Shown here: one piece after another, positions 18,318 to 26,742 of the stretch
Position numbering within the stretch: position 1 is the stretch's first letter
Layout: each line of letters opens with the position of its first letter
DNA from: Bacteroidota bacterium
GTDB taxonomy: Bacteria > Bacteroidota > Bacteroidia > UKL13-3
Assembly: GCA_030680835.1 (NCBI GenBank)
Contig: JAUXUD010000033.1
Span: 1-64,000, forward strand
Length of the DNA: 64,000 nucleotides
Reading direction: 5' to 3'
Position numbers and translations under genes: made by a program
The notes under the pieces: model-generated
Told to the model about the DNA's origin: nothing
Seen by the model: only the letters and a program-made list of their open reading frames with translations
Database searches by the model: none

Positions 18318-18326
18318 ATTTGTATT

Positions 18327-18692
18327 ATGATAACATATAATAGTATCTCTCAATTACCTATTAGAGAAAGAAGTTTTAAATTTGCTGTTGAAATTGTAAA
18401 ATTTTGTACCTTGTTAAAAGAAGAACGTCAATATGAAATCGCAAAACAGTTAATTAGATCCGGAACTTCTATAGGCGCAAATATCCGGGAATCAAATAAT
18501 GGGTTTACAAAAAAAGATTTTATTTTTAAAGTAAACATTGCTCAAAAAGAAACAGATGAAACAATTTATTGGTTAGAAATTATAAAAGAAGTTTCCGACC
18601 TAAAAGAAGAGACAAATCATTTATTACATGAAGCAATGCAATTGCTAAAAATAATCCGAACCATATCAATTAACGCAAAAAACAAACAATAA
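18327..18692 (+). CDS. Four-helix bundle protein (S23/23S-rRNA-intervening-sequence family)
   Basis: 121 residues, all helical. Hallmark segment is LIRSGTSIGANIRESNNGFT (about 47-66), followed by FKVNIAQKETDETIYWLEII. The family includes proteins encoded inside 23S rRNA intervening sequences and is structurally related to the bAvd accessory protein of diversity-generating retroelements. Its usual role is unknown; a pentameric, nucleic-acid-binding barrel is known for some members. Here it stands alone between two convergent housekeeping genes, enclosed by inverted heptamer arrays, which suggests a small acquired cassette. No reverse transcriptase or rRNA is nearby. Confidence 0.9.
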   Translation: MITYNSISQLPIRERSFKFAVEIVKFCTLLKEERQYEIAKQLIRSGTSIGANIRESNNGFTKKDFIFKVNIAQKETDETIYWLEIIKEVSDLKEETNHLLHEAMQLLKIIRTISINAKNKQ

Positions 18693-18701
18693 CCCATCTA
18701 A

Positions 18702-18734
18702 AACTCATACCTCATAACTCATACCTCATACCTC
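18702..18734 (-). repeat. Inverted heptamer array (about 5 units)
   Basis: Read on the minus strand it is GAGGTATGAGGTATGAGTTA and onward, the same TGAGGTA/TGAGTTA units as in 18114-18238 but inverted. It ends 2 nt before the stop codon of the icmF gene. Confidence 0.92.
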
Positions 18735-18736
18735 TG

Positions 18737-21700
18737 CTACATATTCCTCCTATACTGCCCACCAACCTCAAACAAGGCATTTGTAATTTGCCCCAGCGAA
18801 CAATACTTAACGGTTTCCATCAGGGCATCAAAAATATTTTCATTGTGTATGGCAACCTTTTGAAGTTTTACAAGCATCTCTTTCCCTTTTTCCTCATTCG
18901 CTTTTTTCAATTGGTTCAGCATTTGTATCTGAAATTCTTTTTCTTCGGTAGTGGAGCGGATTACTTCTTTGGGTAAAATTGTGGGTGATCCTTTTGAGCT
19001 TAGGAACGTATTTACCCCAATAATCGGGTATTCTCCGCTATGTTTCTGCATCTCATAATACATACTTTCTTCCTGTATTTTATTGCGCTGGTACATGGTT
19101 TCCATGGCGCCCAGTACCCCTCCTCTTTCCGATATTTTATCAAACTCGGTTAATACCGCTTCTTCAACCAAATCTGTTAACTCTTCGATAATAAATGAAC
19201 CCTGTAATGGATTTTCGTTTTTGGCCAAGCCCAGTTCCCGGTTAATAATTAACTGAATTGCCATGGCTCTTCGCACCGATTCTTCAGTGGGTGTAGTTAT
19301 GGCTTCATCATATGCATTTGTATGCAGCGAATTACAATTATCATAAATAGCATATAAGGCTTGTAAGGTAGTCCGAATATCATTGAAGTCGATCTCCTGG
19401 GCATGCAGGCTTCTTCCGCTTGTTTGTATATGATATTTTAACATCTGACTGCGCTCATTGGCACCGTATTTTAACTTCATTGCTTTGGCCCATATCCTTC
19501 TGCTTACCCTGCCTATAACTGAATATTCGGGGTCGATTCCGTTGCTGAAAAAGAAGGACAGATTGGGCGCAAAATCATCAATATTCATGCCCCTGCTCAA
19601 ATAGTATTCAACAAAGGTGAATCCATTGGAGAGGGTTAATGCCAATTGGGTTATTGGATTTGCTCCGGCTTCGGCAATATGATATCCACTGATGGAAACG
19701 GAGTAAAAATTGCGAACTGCATTGTCGATAAAATATTGCTGCACATCACCCATCACACGAAGGCTGAATTCGGTAGAAAAAATGCAGGTATTCTGTGCCT
19801 GGTCTTCTTTTAATATATCGGCCTGAACCGTACCACGTACCTGTTTTAAAGTATCTTTTTTTATTTTAGAATACACATCTGCAGGCAATACCATATCGCC
19901 GGTAACGCCCAACAACATAAGCCCCAGGCCATTGTTCCCCTCCGGCATGGTTTCATTATAAACCGGACGGGCAACTCCTTTTGCTTTAAAAATAGCATCT
20001 ATTTTATTGTTGATTTCTGCTTCCAGTCCGTGTTTTTTTATATAAAGTTCGCATTGCTGATCAATGGCTGCATTCATAAAGAAGGCACAAATAATGGCAG
20101 CCGGACCATTAATCGTCATCGACACGGATGTTTTTGGGTCAGCCAGATTAAAACCTGAGTATAATTTTTTGGCGGCATCCAAACTCCATACACTCACTCC
20201 CGAGTTACCAATCTTTCCATAAATATCAGGCCTGTGGTCGGGGTCGTTTCCATATAAGGTAACCGAATCGAAAGCAGTACTTAAACGGGCTGCAGGCATG
20301 CCTAAACTTACATAGTGAAAACGTTTGTTGGTGCGCTCGGGTCCGCCTTCTCCGGCAAACATTCGGGTTGGATCTTCGCCCTCCCGTTTAAAGGGATAGA
20401 TACCTGCAGTATAGGGGAAATCTCCAGGGAAACTTTCCTGCAATGCCCAGCGCAGTATGTCTCCCCAGGATTTAAACCGGGGTACAGCAACTTTAGGAAT
20501 CTGTGAATGTGAAAGCGATTCACTATGGGTTTTAATCTTTAACTCTTTATCACGCACTTTATACAGATAGTATTCGCTTTTATAAGTGCTTATTTTCTCA
20601 TCCCAGTTTTCAATAATAATCTTGTTTCTTGGGTCAAGGTTTAATTCAATTTCTTTATAGGCTGCTTCAAGATGAGGAAGCATTTCTTTGAATGAATCGC
20701 TGGATTTTAATTTTTTATCGTTTAAGGTGTTAATGGTTGTTCTGATGCTGTATAATTTATCTGCAATTTCACCTTGCTTCAATACCCATTTATCATATGC
20801 CCGGTTGTTTTCAGAAATCTCTGAGAGGTACCGGATGCGGGCAGGTGGGATGATGTATATCTTCTCACTCATTTCTTCGCTGATATGGTAATTGGATTTT
20901 AAATCTGCACCCGATTTTTCAACAATTTTATCCATCACAGCCTTGTATAAACTGTTCATTCCGGGGTCATTAAACTGCGATGCGATGGTTCCGTAAACCG
21001 GCATGGTTTCGGGGTCTTTGTCGAATAAATTATGATTGCGCTGATATTGTTTTTTTACGTCACGCAAAGCATCTAAAGCCCCTTTTTTATCAAATTTATT
21101 AATGGCAATGATATCAGCAAAGTCAAGCATGTCAATCTTCTCCAGCTGTGTGGCAGCACCATACTCAGGTGTCATTACATATAAACTGGTATTGCTGTGT
21201 TCAATAATTTCCGTATCGCTTTGCCCGATACCGGATGTTTCCAGTATAATCAAATCAAAATGAGCTGCTTTTATGATATCAATGGCTTCTTTTACATATT
21301 TTGATAAGGCCAGGTTACTTTGGCGTGTTGCCAGTGACCGCATATAAACTCTGGGATTCTTTATAGAATTCATCCGGATCCGATCGCCCAATAATGCCCC
21401 GCCTGTCTTGCGTTTGCTGGGATCAACCGAAACAATGGCAACTGTTTTTGTTTCAAAATCGGATAAAAACCGTCTAACCAATTCATCAACAAGCGAAGAT
21501 TTACCCGAGCCCCCGGTTCCTGTAATCCCCAGCACCGGCGCTGTACCGATGCGATTTATTGCTTCTCCGGCAATTTTATTATGAACCCCAACAAATTCTT
21601 CGGGAAAATTTTCTGCCGCAGAAATTAAGCGTGCAATCGATTTATAGTCTTTATCTTTTAGATGGGATACCTCTCCATTTAAATTGGAACCGGTTGCAAA

Positions 21701-22132
21701 ATCACATTTTTCAAGCATATCATTAATCATGCCCTGTAATCCCATGGTACGGCCGTCATCGGGATGGTAAAGCCGGGTAATGCCATAGGCTTGTAGTTCA
21801 GCAATTTCCTCAGGTAAAATGGTTCCGCCGCCACCTCCAAATATTTGAATATGTGCACATCCCTTCTGAACCAACAAATCACGCATATATTTAAAGTACT
21901 CCACATGTCCACCCTGGTAGCTGGTCATTGCAATTGCATTGGCATCTTCCTGTATGGCGGTATCCACAACTTCTTCAGCACTTCTGTCGTGACCCAAATG
22001 AATTACCTCGGCACCACTGGCCTGAATAATTCGGCGCATAATATTAATGGCAGCATCATGGCCATCAAATAAAGCAGCTGCTGTTACGATCCTGATTTTA
22101 TTTTTAGGAATATATTTTTCAATGATTTCCAT
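18737..22132 (-). CDS. icmF: Fused isobutyryl-CoA mutase IcmF (B12 domain, G-protein chaperone, mutase)
   Basis: 1131 residues in IcmF order. The N-terminal cobalamin-binding domain shows DGHDAA, HLGHDRS and FGGGGGT (about 20-150). A MeaI/ArgK-type GTPase follows with Walker [13 protein letters not shown] (about 202-213), [21 protein letters not shown] and [12 protein letters not shown] linker then leads to the TIM-barrel mutase domain (about 540-1131), with [20 protein letters not shown] near its start. IcmF interconverts isobutyryl-CoA and n-butyryl-CoA using adenosylcobalamin; the G domain gates cofactor loading. The Phe in YPF is the position where methylmalonyl-CoA mutases carry Tyr (from memory), which favours the ICM assignment. 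Confidence 0.92.
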   Translation of the reverse strand: MEIIEKYIPKNKIRIVTAAALFDGHDAAINIMRRIIQASGAEVIHLGHDRSAEEVVDTAIQEDANAIAMTSYQGGHVEYFKYMRDLLVQKGCAHIQIFGGGGGTILPEEIAELQAYGITRLYHPDDGRTMGLQGMINDMLEKCDFATGSNLNGEVSHLKDKDYKSIARLISAAENFPEEFVGVHNKIAGEAINRIGTAPVLGITGTGGSGKSSLVDELVRRFLSDFETKTVAIVSVDPSKRKTGGALLGDRIRMNSIKNPRVYMRSLATRQSNLALSKYVKEAIDIIKAAHFDLIILETSGIGQSDTEIIEHSNTSLYVMTPEYGAATQLEKIDMLDFADIIAINKFDKKGALDALRDVKKQYQRNHNLFDKDPETMPVYGTIASQFNDPGMNSLYKAVMDKIVEKSGADLKSNYHISEEMSEKIYIIPPARIRYLSEISENNRAYDKWVLKQGEIADKLYSIRTTINTLNDKKLKSSDSFKEMLPHLEAAYKEIELNLDPRNKIIIENWDEKISTYKSEYYLYKVRDKELKIKTHSESLSHSQIPKVAVPRFKSWGDILRWALQESFPGDFPYTAGIYPFKREGEDPTRMFAGEGGPERTNKRFHYVSLGMPAARLSTAFDSVTLYGNDPDHRPDIYGKIGNSGVSVWSLDAAKKLYSGFNLADPKTSVSMTINGPAAIICAFFMNAAIDQQCELYIKKHGLEAEINNKIDAIFKAKGVARPVYNETMPEGNNGLGLMLLGVTGDMVLPADVYSKIKKDTLKQVRGTVQADILKEDQAQNTCIFSTEFSLRVMGDVQQYFIDNAVRNFYSVSISGYHIAEAGANPITQLALTLSNGFTFVEYYLSRGMNIDDFAPNLSFFFSNGIDPEYSVIGRVSRRIWAKAMKLKYGANERSQMLKYHIQTSGRSLHAQEIDFNDIRTTLQALYAIYDNCNSLHTNAYDEAITTPTEESVRRAMAIQLIINRELGLAKNENPLQGSFIIEELTDLVEEAVLTEFDKISERGGVLGAMETMYQRNKIQEESMYYEMQKHSGEYPIIGVNTFLSSKGSPTILPKEVIRSTTEEKEFQIQMLNQLKKANEEKGKEMLVKLQKVAIHNENIFDALMETVKYCSLGQITNALFEVGGQYRRNM

Positions 22133-22264
22133 ACGGAATTGATATTACAATTAGAACGGGCAAAAATAGCAGTTTCGGCCGTAAAAAGAAGGCTTTAGAT
22201 TTTTCTAAAAAGCTTGTTAAAAGATTCCTGCTTAATTTTAAAAAATAGCTAAAATAAAAATTAT

Positions 22265-22272
22265 TACATTTG
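22265..22272 (+). promoter_or_regulatory. Putative -7 box of the DUF5606 gene
   Basis: TACATTTG fits TAnnTTTG. It places the transcript start near 22279, which rules out the in-frame TTG at 22270 as a start and supports ATG 22294. Confidence 0.5.
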
Positions 22273-22293
22273 CGCTCCCTAAAAACGCAAAAT

Positions 22294-22893
22294 ATGGAAT
22301 TAAAAGATGTAGTTGCTATTGCAGGCCAAAGTGGTTTGCATAAAATTGTTGGCAGAACAAAAAACGGTTTAATTGTTGAAACCATTGGCACTGGCAGACG
22401 TTTTGCCACAGGTTTTCAGGATAAAGTTTCGGTATTGGAAGACATTTCAATATATACGGTCGACGAAGATATGCGTTTGAATAAGGTTTTACTGAAATTA
22501 AAAGCCAGTGCAGAAGTTCCTGCGCCTAAAGACGATATGAAAAAAGTACGTCAGTTTTTAATAGAAACCATACAATTGGACAGCGAACGGGTATATGACA
22601 ATGATATCAAAAAACTAATGAACTGGTTTCATATTTTGAAGGATGTGTTGGATTTTAGCAAATTAGAAGAACCTGCTGAAGAGCAAGTTGCAGAAAATAT
22701 AGAAGCCACAGCGGATGAGGTAAATAAGAATGAAAGCATTTCAGAAACTGCGTCGGATGAAATAAAACCCAGGAAAGTAGCCGCAAAAAAAGTGACTGTA
22801 CCAAAGATTGCAGCTCCCAAAAATGTGGCAATTAAGGCAAATTCAAAAGGTGCCGGCGGGTCAAAAACCACTTACCGTTCAAAAACAGTATAA
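22294..22893 (+). CDS. DUF5606 domain protein
   Basis: 199 residues from ATG 22294. The N-terminal about 140 residues (MELKDVVAIAGQSGLHKIVG, then FATGFQDKVSVLEDISIYT) are the conserved Bacteroidota DUF5606 domain of unknown function. The C-terminus is a variable tail: an acidic stretch (about 140-165), then Lys/Ala/Pro-rich sequence (about 165-199). It lies divergent from icmF and is followed by its own terminator, so it is a single-gene transcript. Confidence 0.8.
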   Translation: MELKDVVAIAGQSGLHKIVGRTKNGLIVETIGTGRRFATGFQDKVSVLEDISIYTVDEDMRLNKVLLKLKASAEVPAPKDDMKKVRQFLIETIQLDSERVYDNDIKKLMNWFHILKDVLDFSKLEEPAEEQVAENIEATADEVNKNESISETASDEIKPRKVAAKKVTVPKIAAPKNVAIKANSKGAGGSKTTYRSKTV

Positions 22894-22939
22894 ATTTACA
22901 TGCACGGCAGCGGACGTTTCAATGTCGGTATATGAACTT

Positions 22940-22977
22940 AAAAAAAGGCGTTCAACACAAAGTGGAGCGCCTTTTTT
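22940..22977 (+). terminator. Terminator after DUF5606 gene
   Basis: AAAAAAGGCGTTC pairs with GAGCGCCTTTTTT around an 11-nt loop, about 47 nt after the stop. The A and T tracts make it usable on either strand. Confidence 0.85.
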
Positions 22978-23069
22978 GCAAACCGAATTTGAGTATTCGA
23001 AATATATTTTATGATATTGTGAAAACAAATTATTAATTCGTTTCCTTATAAAAACAAAAAACACACAAA

Positions 23070-24770
23070 ATGATTACCATAATAAAACGCAGATTTTTAC
23101 CCGACAAAATCAAAGTGAGCAGTTGGGATATTCTTGAACCCTATTTTAATAAACTGAAAGAACGTGAAATTCTTTCAAAAGAAGATCTTGAAAATTGGTT
23201 GAAAGACCGGAGCGAACTGGAAGCTTTTGTAAGTGAAGATCTGGCCTGGCGTTATGTGCGCATGACCTGTGATACCACAAATAAGGATTTAGAGAAGGCA
23301 TACCTGTTTTTTGTTACCGAAATTGAACCTAAAATTGCGCCCTTGCAAAATCAATTAAACCAAAAGCTGATTGCCTGTAGTTTTTTAGATCAGTTGGATC
23401 ACGACAAATATTATATTTATTTACGTGGAATTAAAAAAGACATTGAGATATTCAGGCAGGAAAATGTTCCCTTACAAGCCGAAATAGCTACTGAAGCTCA
23501 AAAATATGGCACTATCGTTGGCAGCATGAGTGTGCTTATTGATGGGAAGGAACTAACCCTGCAACAGGCTGCAAATTTTTTAAAGAACCCGGATAGAAGC
23601 AAGCGCGAAGAAGCCTTTAGAAAGATCAATGAAAAACGTGCAGCGCATACAAAAGAACTGGATGATTTGTTTGACAAACTGATTGCATTGCGACACAAAG
23701 TTGCACTGAATGCAGGATTTGAAAACTTCCGTGATTACATGTTTGCAGCCATGGGACGTTTTGATTATAAACCTGAAGATTGTTTTGCATTTCACGATGC
23801 GATACAAAAAGAAGTGATGCCTTTAGTAAAAGCATTTACCGAAAAACGAAAAGCCGAACTGGGTCATGATTTAAGGCCCTGGGATATGGAGGTAGATACC
23901 AAAAACAGGGAAGCACTGGAGCCTTTTACCAGCGGAGCCGATTTGCTCGATAAAACGATTAATTGTTTTAAAAAAGTAGATGATTATTTTGCCTGGTGTA
24001 TTCAAACCATGGATAATATGGAGCGACTGGATTTGGAAAGCAGGAAAGGGAAAGCGCCGGGAGGCTATAATTATCCGATGGCAGAAACCAGCGTACCTTT
24101 TATTTTCATGAATTCGGCCAGTTCAACACGCGATGTGGAAACCATGGTACATGAAGGCGGACATGCAGTTCATTCATTCTTAAGTAAAGATCTGGAACTG
24201 GCGGGGTTTAAAAGTTGTCCGAGCGAAGTTGCCGAACTGGCAAGTATGAGTATGGAACTAATCAGCTATGAGGGCCAGGATGAATTTTATAAAAACAAGG
24301 AAGACTTTAACCGGGCTAAAACAGAACACCTGGAAGGAATTATTAAAATACTTCCCTGGATTGCAACCATTGATAAATTTCAGCACTGGATTTACAGCAA
24401 TCCAACACATACGGCCGAAGAACGTAAAACATATTGGGTTCAGTTAAGTAAAGAGTTTGGAACCGGATTGGTTGACTGGACTGGTTTGGAAGCCATACAG
24501 GCTTATACCTGGCAAAAGCAGTTGCATTTGTATGAAGTGCCCTTTTATTATATCGAATATGGAATGGCTCAATTGGGGGCATTGGCAGTATGGAGAAACT
24601 ACAACAATAATAAACAAAAGGCTCTGGAGCAGTATAAGGCAGCCTTAAGTCTGGGTTATACCAAAACCATTGGTGAGATATACAAAACCGCAGGAATTGA
24701 ATTTAATTTTTCTCAAAATTACATCAGGGAATTGATGTTGTTTGTAAAAGAAGAACTGACTAAGTGCTAG
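23070..24770 (+). CDS. pepF: M3-family oligoendopeptidase F
   Basis: 566 residues, cytoplasmic with no signal peptide. The zinc motif HEGGH is at 361-365 (METMVHEGGHAVHSF), with the downstream glutamate ligand in the ASMSMELISYEG region (about 390-400). The sequence is typical of the M3B oligoendopeptidase F clade, which degrades short peptides of roughly 6-18 residues. It is a single gene. The perfect inverted repeat 22 nt after its stop may act as its transcript end. Confidence 0.92.
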   Translation: MITIIKRRFLPDKIKVSSWDILEPYFNKLKEREILSKEDLENWLKDRSELEAFVSEDLAWRYVRMTCDTTNKDLEKAYLFFVTEIEPKIAPLQNQLNQKLIACSFLDQLDHDKYYIYLRGIKKDIEIFRQENVPLQAEIATEAQKYGTIVGSMSVLIDGKELTLQQAANFLKNPDRSKREEAFRKINEKRAAHTKELDDLFDKLIALRHKVALNAGFENFRDYMFAAMGRFDYKPEDCFAFHDAIQKEVMPLVKAFTEKRKAELGHDLRPWDMEVDTKNREALEPFTSGADLLDKTINCFKKVDDYFAWCIQTMDNMERLDLESRKGKAPGGYNYPMAETSVPFIFMNSASSTRDVETMVHEGGHAVHSFLSKDLELAGFKSCPSEVAELASMSMELISYEGQDEFYKNKEDFNRAKTEHLEGIIKILPWIATIDKFQHWIYSNPTHTAEERKTYWVQLSKEFGTGLVDWTGLEAIQAYTWQKQLHLYEVPFYYIEYGMAQLGALAVWRNYNNNKQKALEQYKAALSLGYTKTIGEIYKTAGIEFNFSQNYIRELMLFVKEELTKC

Positions 24771-24792
24771 TGTTTATTGAGTATGGCAAACT

Positions 24793-24834
24793 AACCAAAT
24801 AGTAACTAACTACATAGTTAGTTACTATTTGGTT
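24793..24834. promoter_or_regulatory. Perfect 20-bp inverted repeat over a promoter (operator or bidirectional terminator)
   Basis: AACCAAATAGTAACTAACTA and its exact reverse complement are separated by CA. The right arm contains TTTG (24828-24831), which lies 19 nt before TATATTTG (24851-24858), the ideal Bacteroidota -33/-7 spacing. The dyad thus covers the -33 element of the ATPase gene at 24877. No T tract follows, making a standard terminator less likely. Confidence 0.75.
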
Positions 24835-24858
24835 AATTAATTGATTAAATTATATTTG
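24828..24858 (+). promoter_or_regulatory. Promoter of the ATPase gene
   Basis: -33 TTTG at 24828-24831, spacer 19 nt, -7 TATATTTG at 24851-24858, with the ATG 18 nt further. Confidence 0.65.
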
Positions 24859-24876
24859 TAGCCATAAACAAATTAA

Positions 24877-26049
24877 ATGATGGATTTATCTTTTTTAGAA
24901 GATGTTAGTTCTCCTTTTGCTTTTGGACGGATAGCTGTTGGTAATACATTCGTAAACAGGGACAAGGAAAAAAAAAGACTGGCACTAAATTTTGCAAATA
25001 AAGTGAATACCATTTTGATCTCTCCGAGAAGATGGGGGAAATCGAGTTTGGTAAAAGAAATAGGTACAGGCATGAACCAGATACATAAGCAATATCGTTT
25101 TGCTTACATTGATTTGTTCAGCATCAGAACGGAATCTGAATTCTATGAAGCTTATGCCAAAGAAGTGATCAAATGCACTGCAACTAAATTTGACGAATGG
25201 ATAAGCAATACCAAATTATTTCTGCAAAATGTGACTCCTAAAGTGAGTATAGGTGGAGATGCTACACATGAGTTTGATTTAAGTTTTGATGTAAAAGACA
25301 TCAAAAAAAGTTATGAGACTATTTTAAATTTGCCTGAAAAAATCGCGATCAGTAAAAAGCTTAAAATAATAATTTGTATTGATGAATTTCAAAATATTGA
25401 TGGGTTTACAGATAGTCTTTCTTTCCAAAAGAGATTGAGAAGCTTTTGGCAACAGCACCAAAATGTTACTTATTGTTTATATGGCAGCAAAAGAAGTTTG
25501 TTAATTCAGTTATTTGAAAAAAGAAGTATGCCTTTTTATCGTTTTGGTGATATGATGTTTCTGGGAAAAATTGCACCTAAACACTGGGAACCATTTATTA
25601 CAGGTACTTTTTTAAAAGCTAAAAAGAAAATTAAAACCGAACAGGTCACTAAAATTATTGAATTGATGCAGTGTCATCCCTATTATATCCAGCAATTGTG
25701 TTACCTGATTTGGATCAGAGCGGGCAGGATGGTGAAGGATTCAGATTTAAACGCCTCCATTGAAGATCTTATTAACCAGAATTCGAATCTGTTTGAACGC
25801 GAAGCAGAAAGTTTGAGCAACTCAAAAATAGCCATTATCAAAGCGATAGCCAAAGGTTATCATTCGGGTTTGAGTTCGGGGGCAGTAATCAGCGAATTTA
25901 AATTAGGCTCATCGGCCAATGTTACAAAAACATTAAAAGCATTAGATTTGGACGAGATTATTGATATACGCAAAGGCGAATATTTTTTGATTGACCCAAG
26001 TTTTGAATTATGGTTCAGAAAGCGTTTTTTAGGGAAGAAAATTACTTGA
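24877..26049 (+). CDS. P-loop ATPase of the archaeal-ATPase-like (AAA, STAND-related) family
   Basis: 390 residues. The N-terminus FGRIAVGNTFVNRDKE is the typical lead-in. Walker A is SPRRWGKSSLV (about 49-59, Lys55) and the Walker B-like strand is IIICIDEFQNID (about 167-178). A winged-helix-like region occupies the C-terminus (about 310-385; SGAVISEFKLGSSANVTKTLKALD). This family of stand-alone ATPases is abundant and often laterally transferred; roles are mostly unknown, some DNA-related. The unusual 20-bp dyad on its promoter suggests tight regulation, possibly by its own winged helix. Function not assigned. Confidence 0.8.
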   Translation: MMDLSFLEDVSSPFAFGRIAVGNTFVNRDKEKKRLALNFANKVNTILISPRRWGKSSLVKEIGTGMNQIHKQYRFAYIDLFSIRTESEFYEAYAKEVIKCTATKFDEWISNTKLFLQNVTPKVSIGGDATHEFDLSFDVKDIKKSYETILNLPEKIAISKKLKIIICIDEFQNIDGFTDSLSFQKRLRSFWQQHQNVTYCLYGSKRSLLIQLFEKRSMPFYRFGDMMFLGKIAPKHWEPFITGTFLKAKKKIKTEQVTKIIELMQCHPYYIQQLCYLIWIRAGRMVKDSDLNASIEDLINQNSNLFEREAESLSNSKIAIIKAIAKGYHSGLSSGAVISEFKLGSSANVTKTLKALDLDEIIDIRKGEYFLIDPSFELWFRKRFLGKKIT

Positions 26050-26123
26050 AGGCGATAATTATGACATGTAGAATAAAATTAAACAGGTTTAACTTTTTAA
26101 GAACCAAATAAATTGTTTGATAT

Positions 26124-26732
26124 ATGAAAATATTTTGTGTAGGAAGAAATTACAGCGAACATGCAAAAGAACTTGGGAATGCAGTACCCGAAAATCCTGT
26201 TATATTCAGTAAACCCGATACGGCTTTACTTAAAAACGGGGAACCTTTTTATTTGCCTGATTTTAGTAATGATGTGCATCATGAGGTTGAACTGGTTATA
26301 AAAATCAGTAAGGTTGGAAAAAAAATTCAGGAACAGTTTGCAGGCAATTATTTTAATGAAATCGGAATTGGAATAGATTTTACCGCACGTGATTTGCAGA
26401 ACAGTTTAAAAACAAAAGGCCTGCCGTGGGAACTGGCCAAAGGTTTTGATGGTTCTGCTCCCCTCGGGGAATTTATAAATGTGAAAGAGCTTGACCTGAG
26501 AAAAATCCACTTTAGTTTAAAAAAGAATGGCGGTTTGGTTCAAAGCGGAAACGCAGAACAAATGATTTTTACATTCGAAAAAATTATTTCATTTGTTTCT
26601 CAATATTTTACTTTAAAAGTGGGAGACTTAATTTATACAGGAACACCCGCAGGAGTTGGCAGGGTTGAAGCCGGAGATAAGCTGGAAGGTTTTATAGAAG
26701 ATAAATTAATGTTAACTTGCGAAGTGAAGTAA
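26124..26732 (+). CDS. Fumarylacetoacetate hydrolase family protein
   Basis: 202 residues. The start MKIFCVGRNYSEHAKELGN and the motifs KPDTALL, HHEVELVI, GIDFTARDLQ and YTGTPAGVG are FAH-superfamily hallmarks. Metal ligands would be the glutamates and aspartate around HHEVEL and GIDFTARD. Members hydrolyse or decarboxylate 2-oxo acids, such as acylpyruvases and oxaloacetate decarboxylases. The short form typical of Bacteroidota fits acylpyruvase or oxaloacetate tautomerase types. It precedes an M23 peptidase gene by 10 nt. Confidence 0.88.
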   Translation: MKIFCVGRNYSEHAKELGNAVPENPVIFSKPDTALLKNGEPFYLPDFSNDVHHEVELVIKISKVGKKIQEQFAGNYFNEIGIGIDFTARDLQNSLKTKGLPWELAKGFDGSAPLGEFINVKELDLRKIHFSLKKNGGLVQSGNAEQMIFTFEKIISFVSQYFTLKVGDLIYTGTPAGVGRVEAGDKLEGFIEDKLMLTCEVK

Positions 26733-26742
26733 TAACCTGCAT

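Noticed and set aside
18327-18692. Diversity-generating retroelement accessory gene (avd)
   Set aside because: No reverse transcriptase, template/variable repeat pair or target gene is nearby.
18114-18734. CRISPR array
   Set aside because: Period is 7 nt with no spacers, and no cas genes are present.
22270-22293. TTG start giving eight extra residues to the DUF5606 protein
   Set aside because: The TTG lies in the -7 promoter box, before the expected transcript start.
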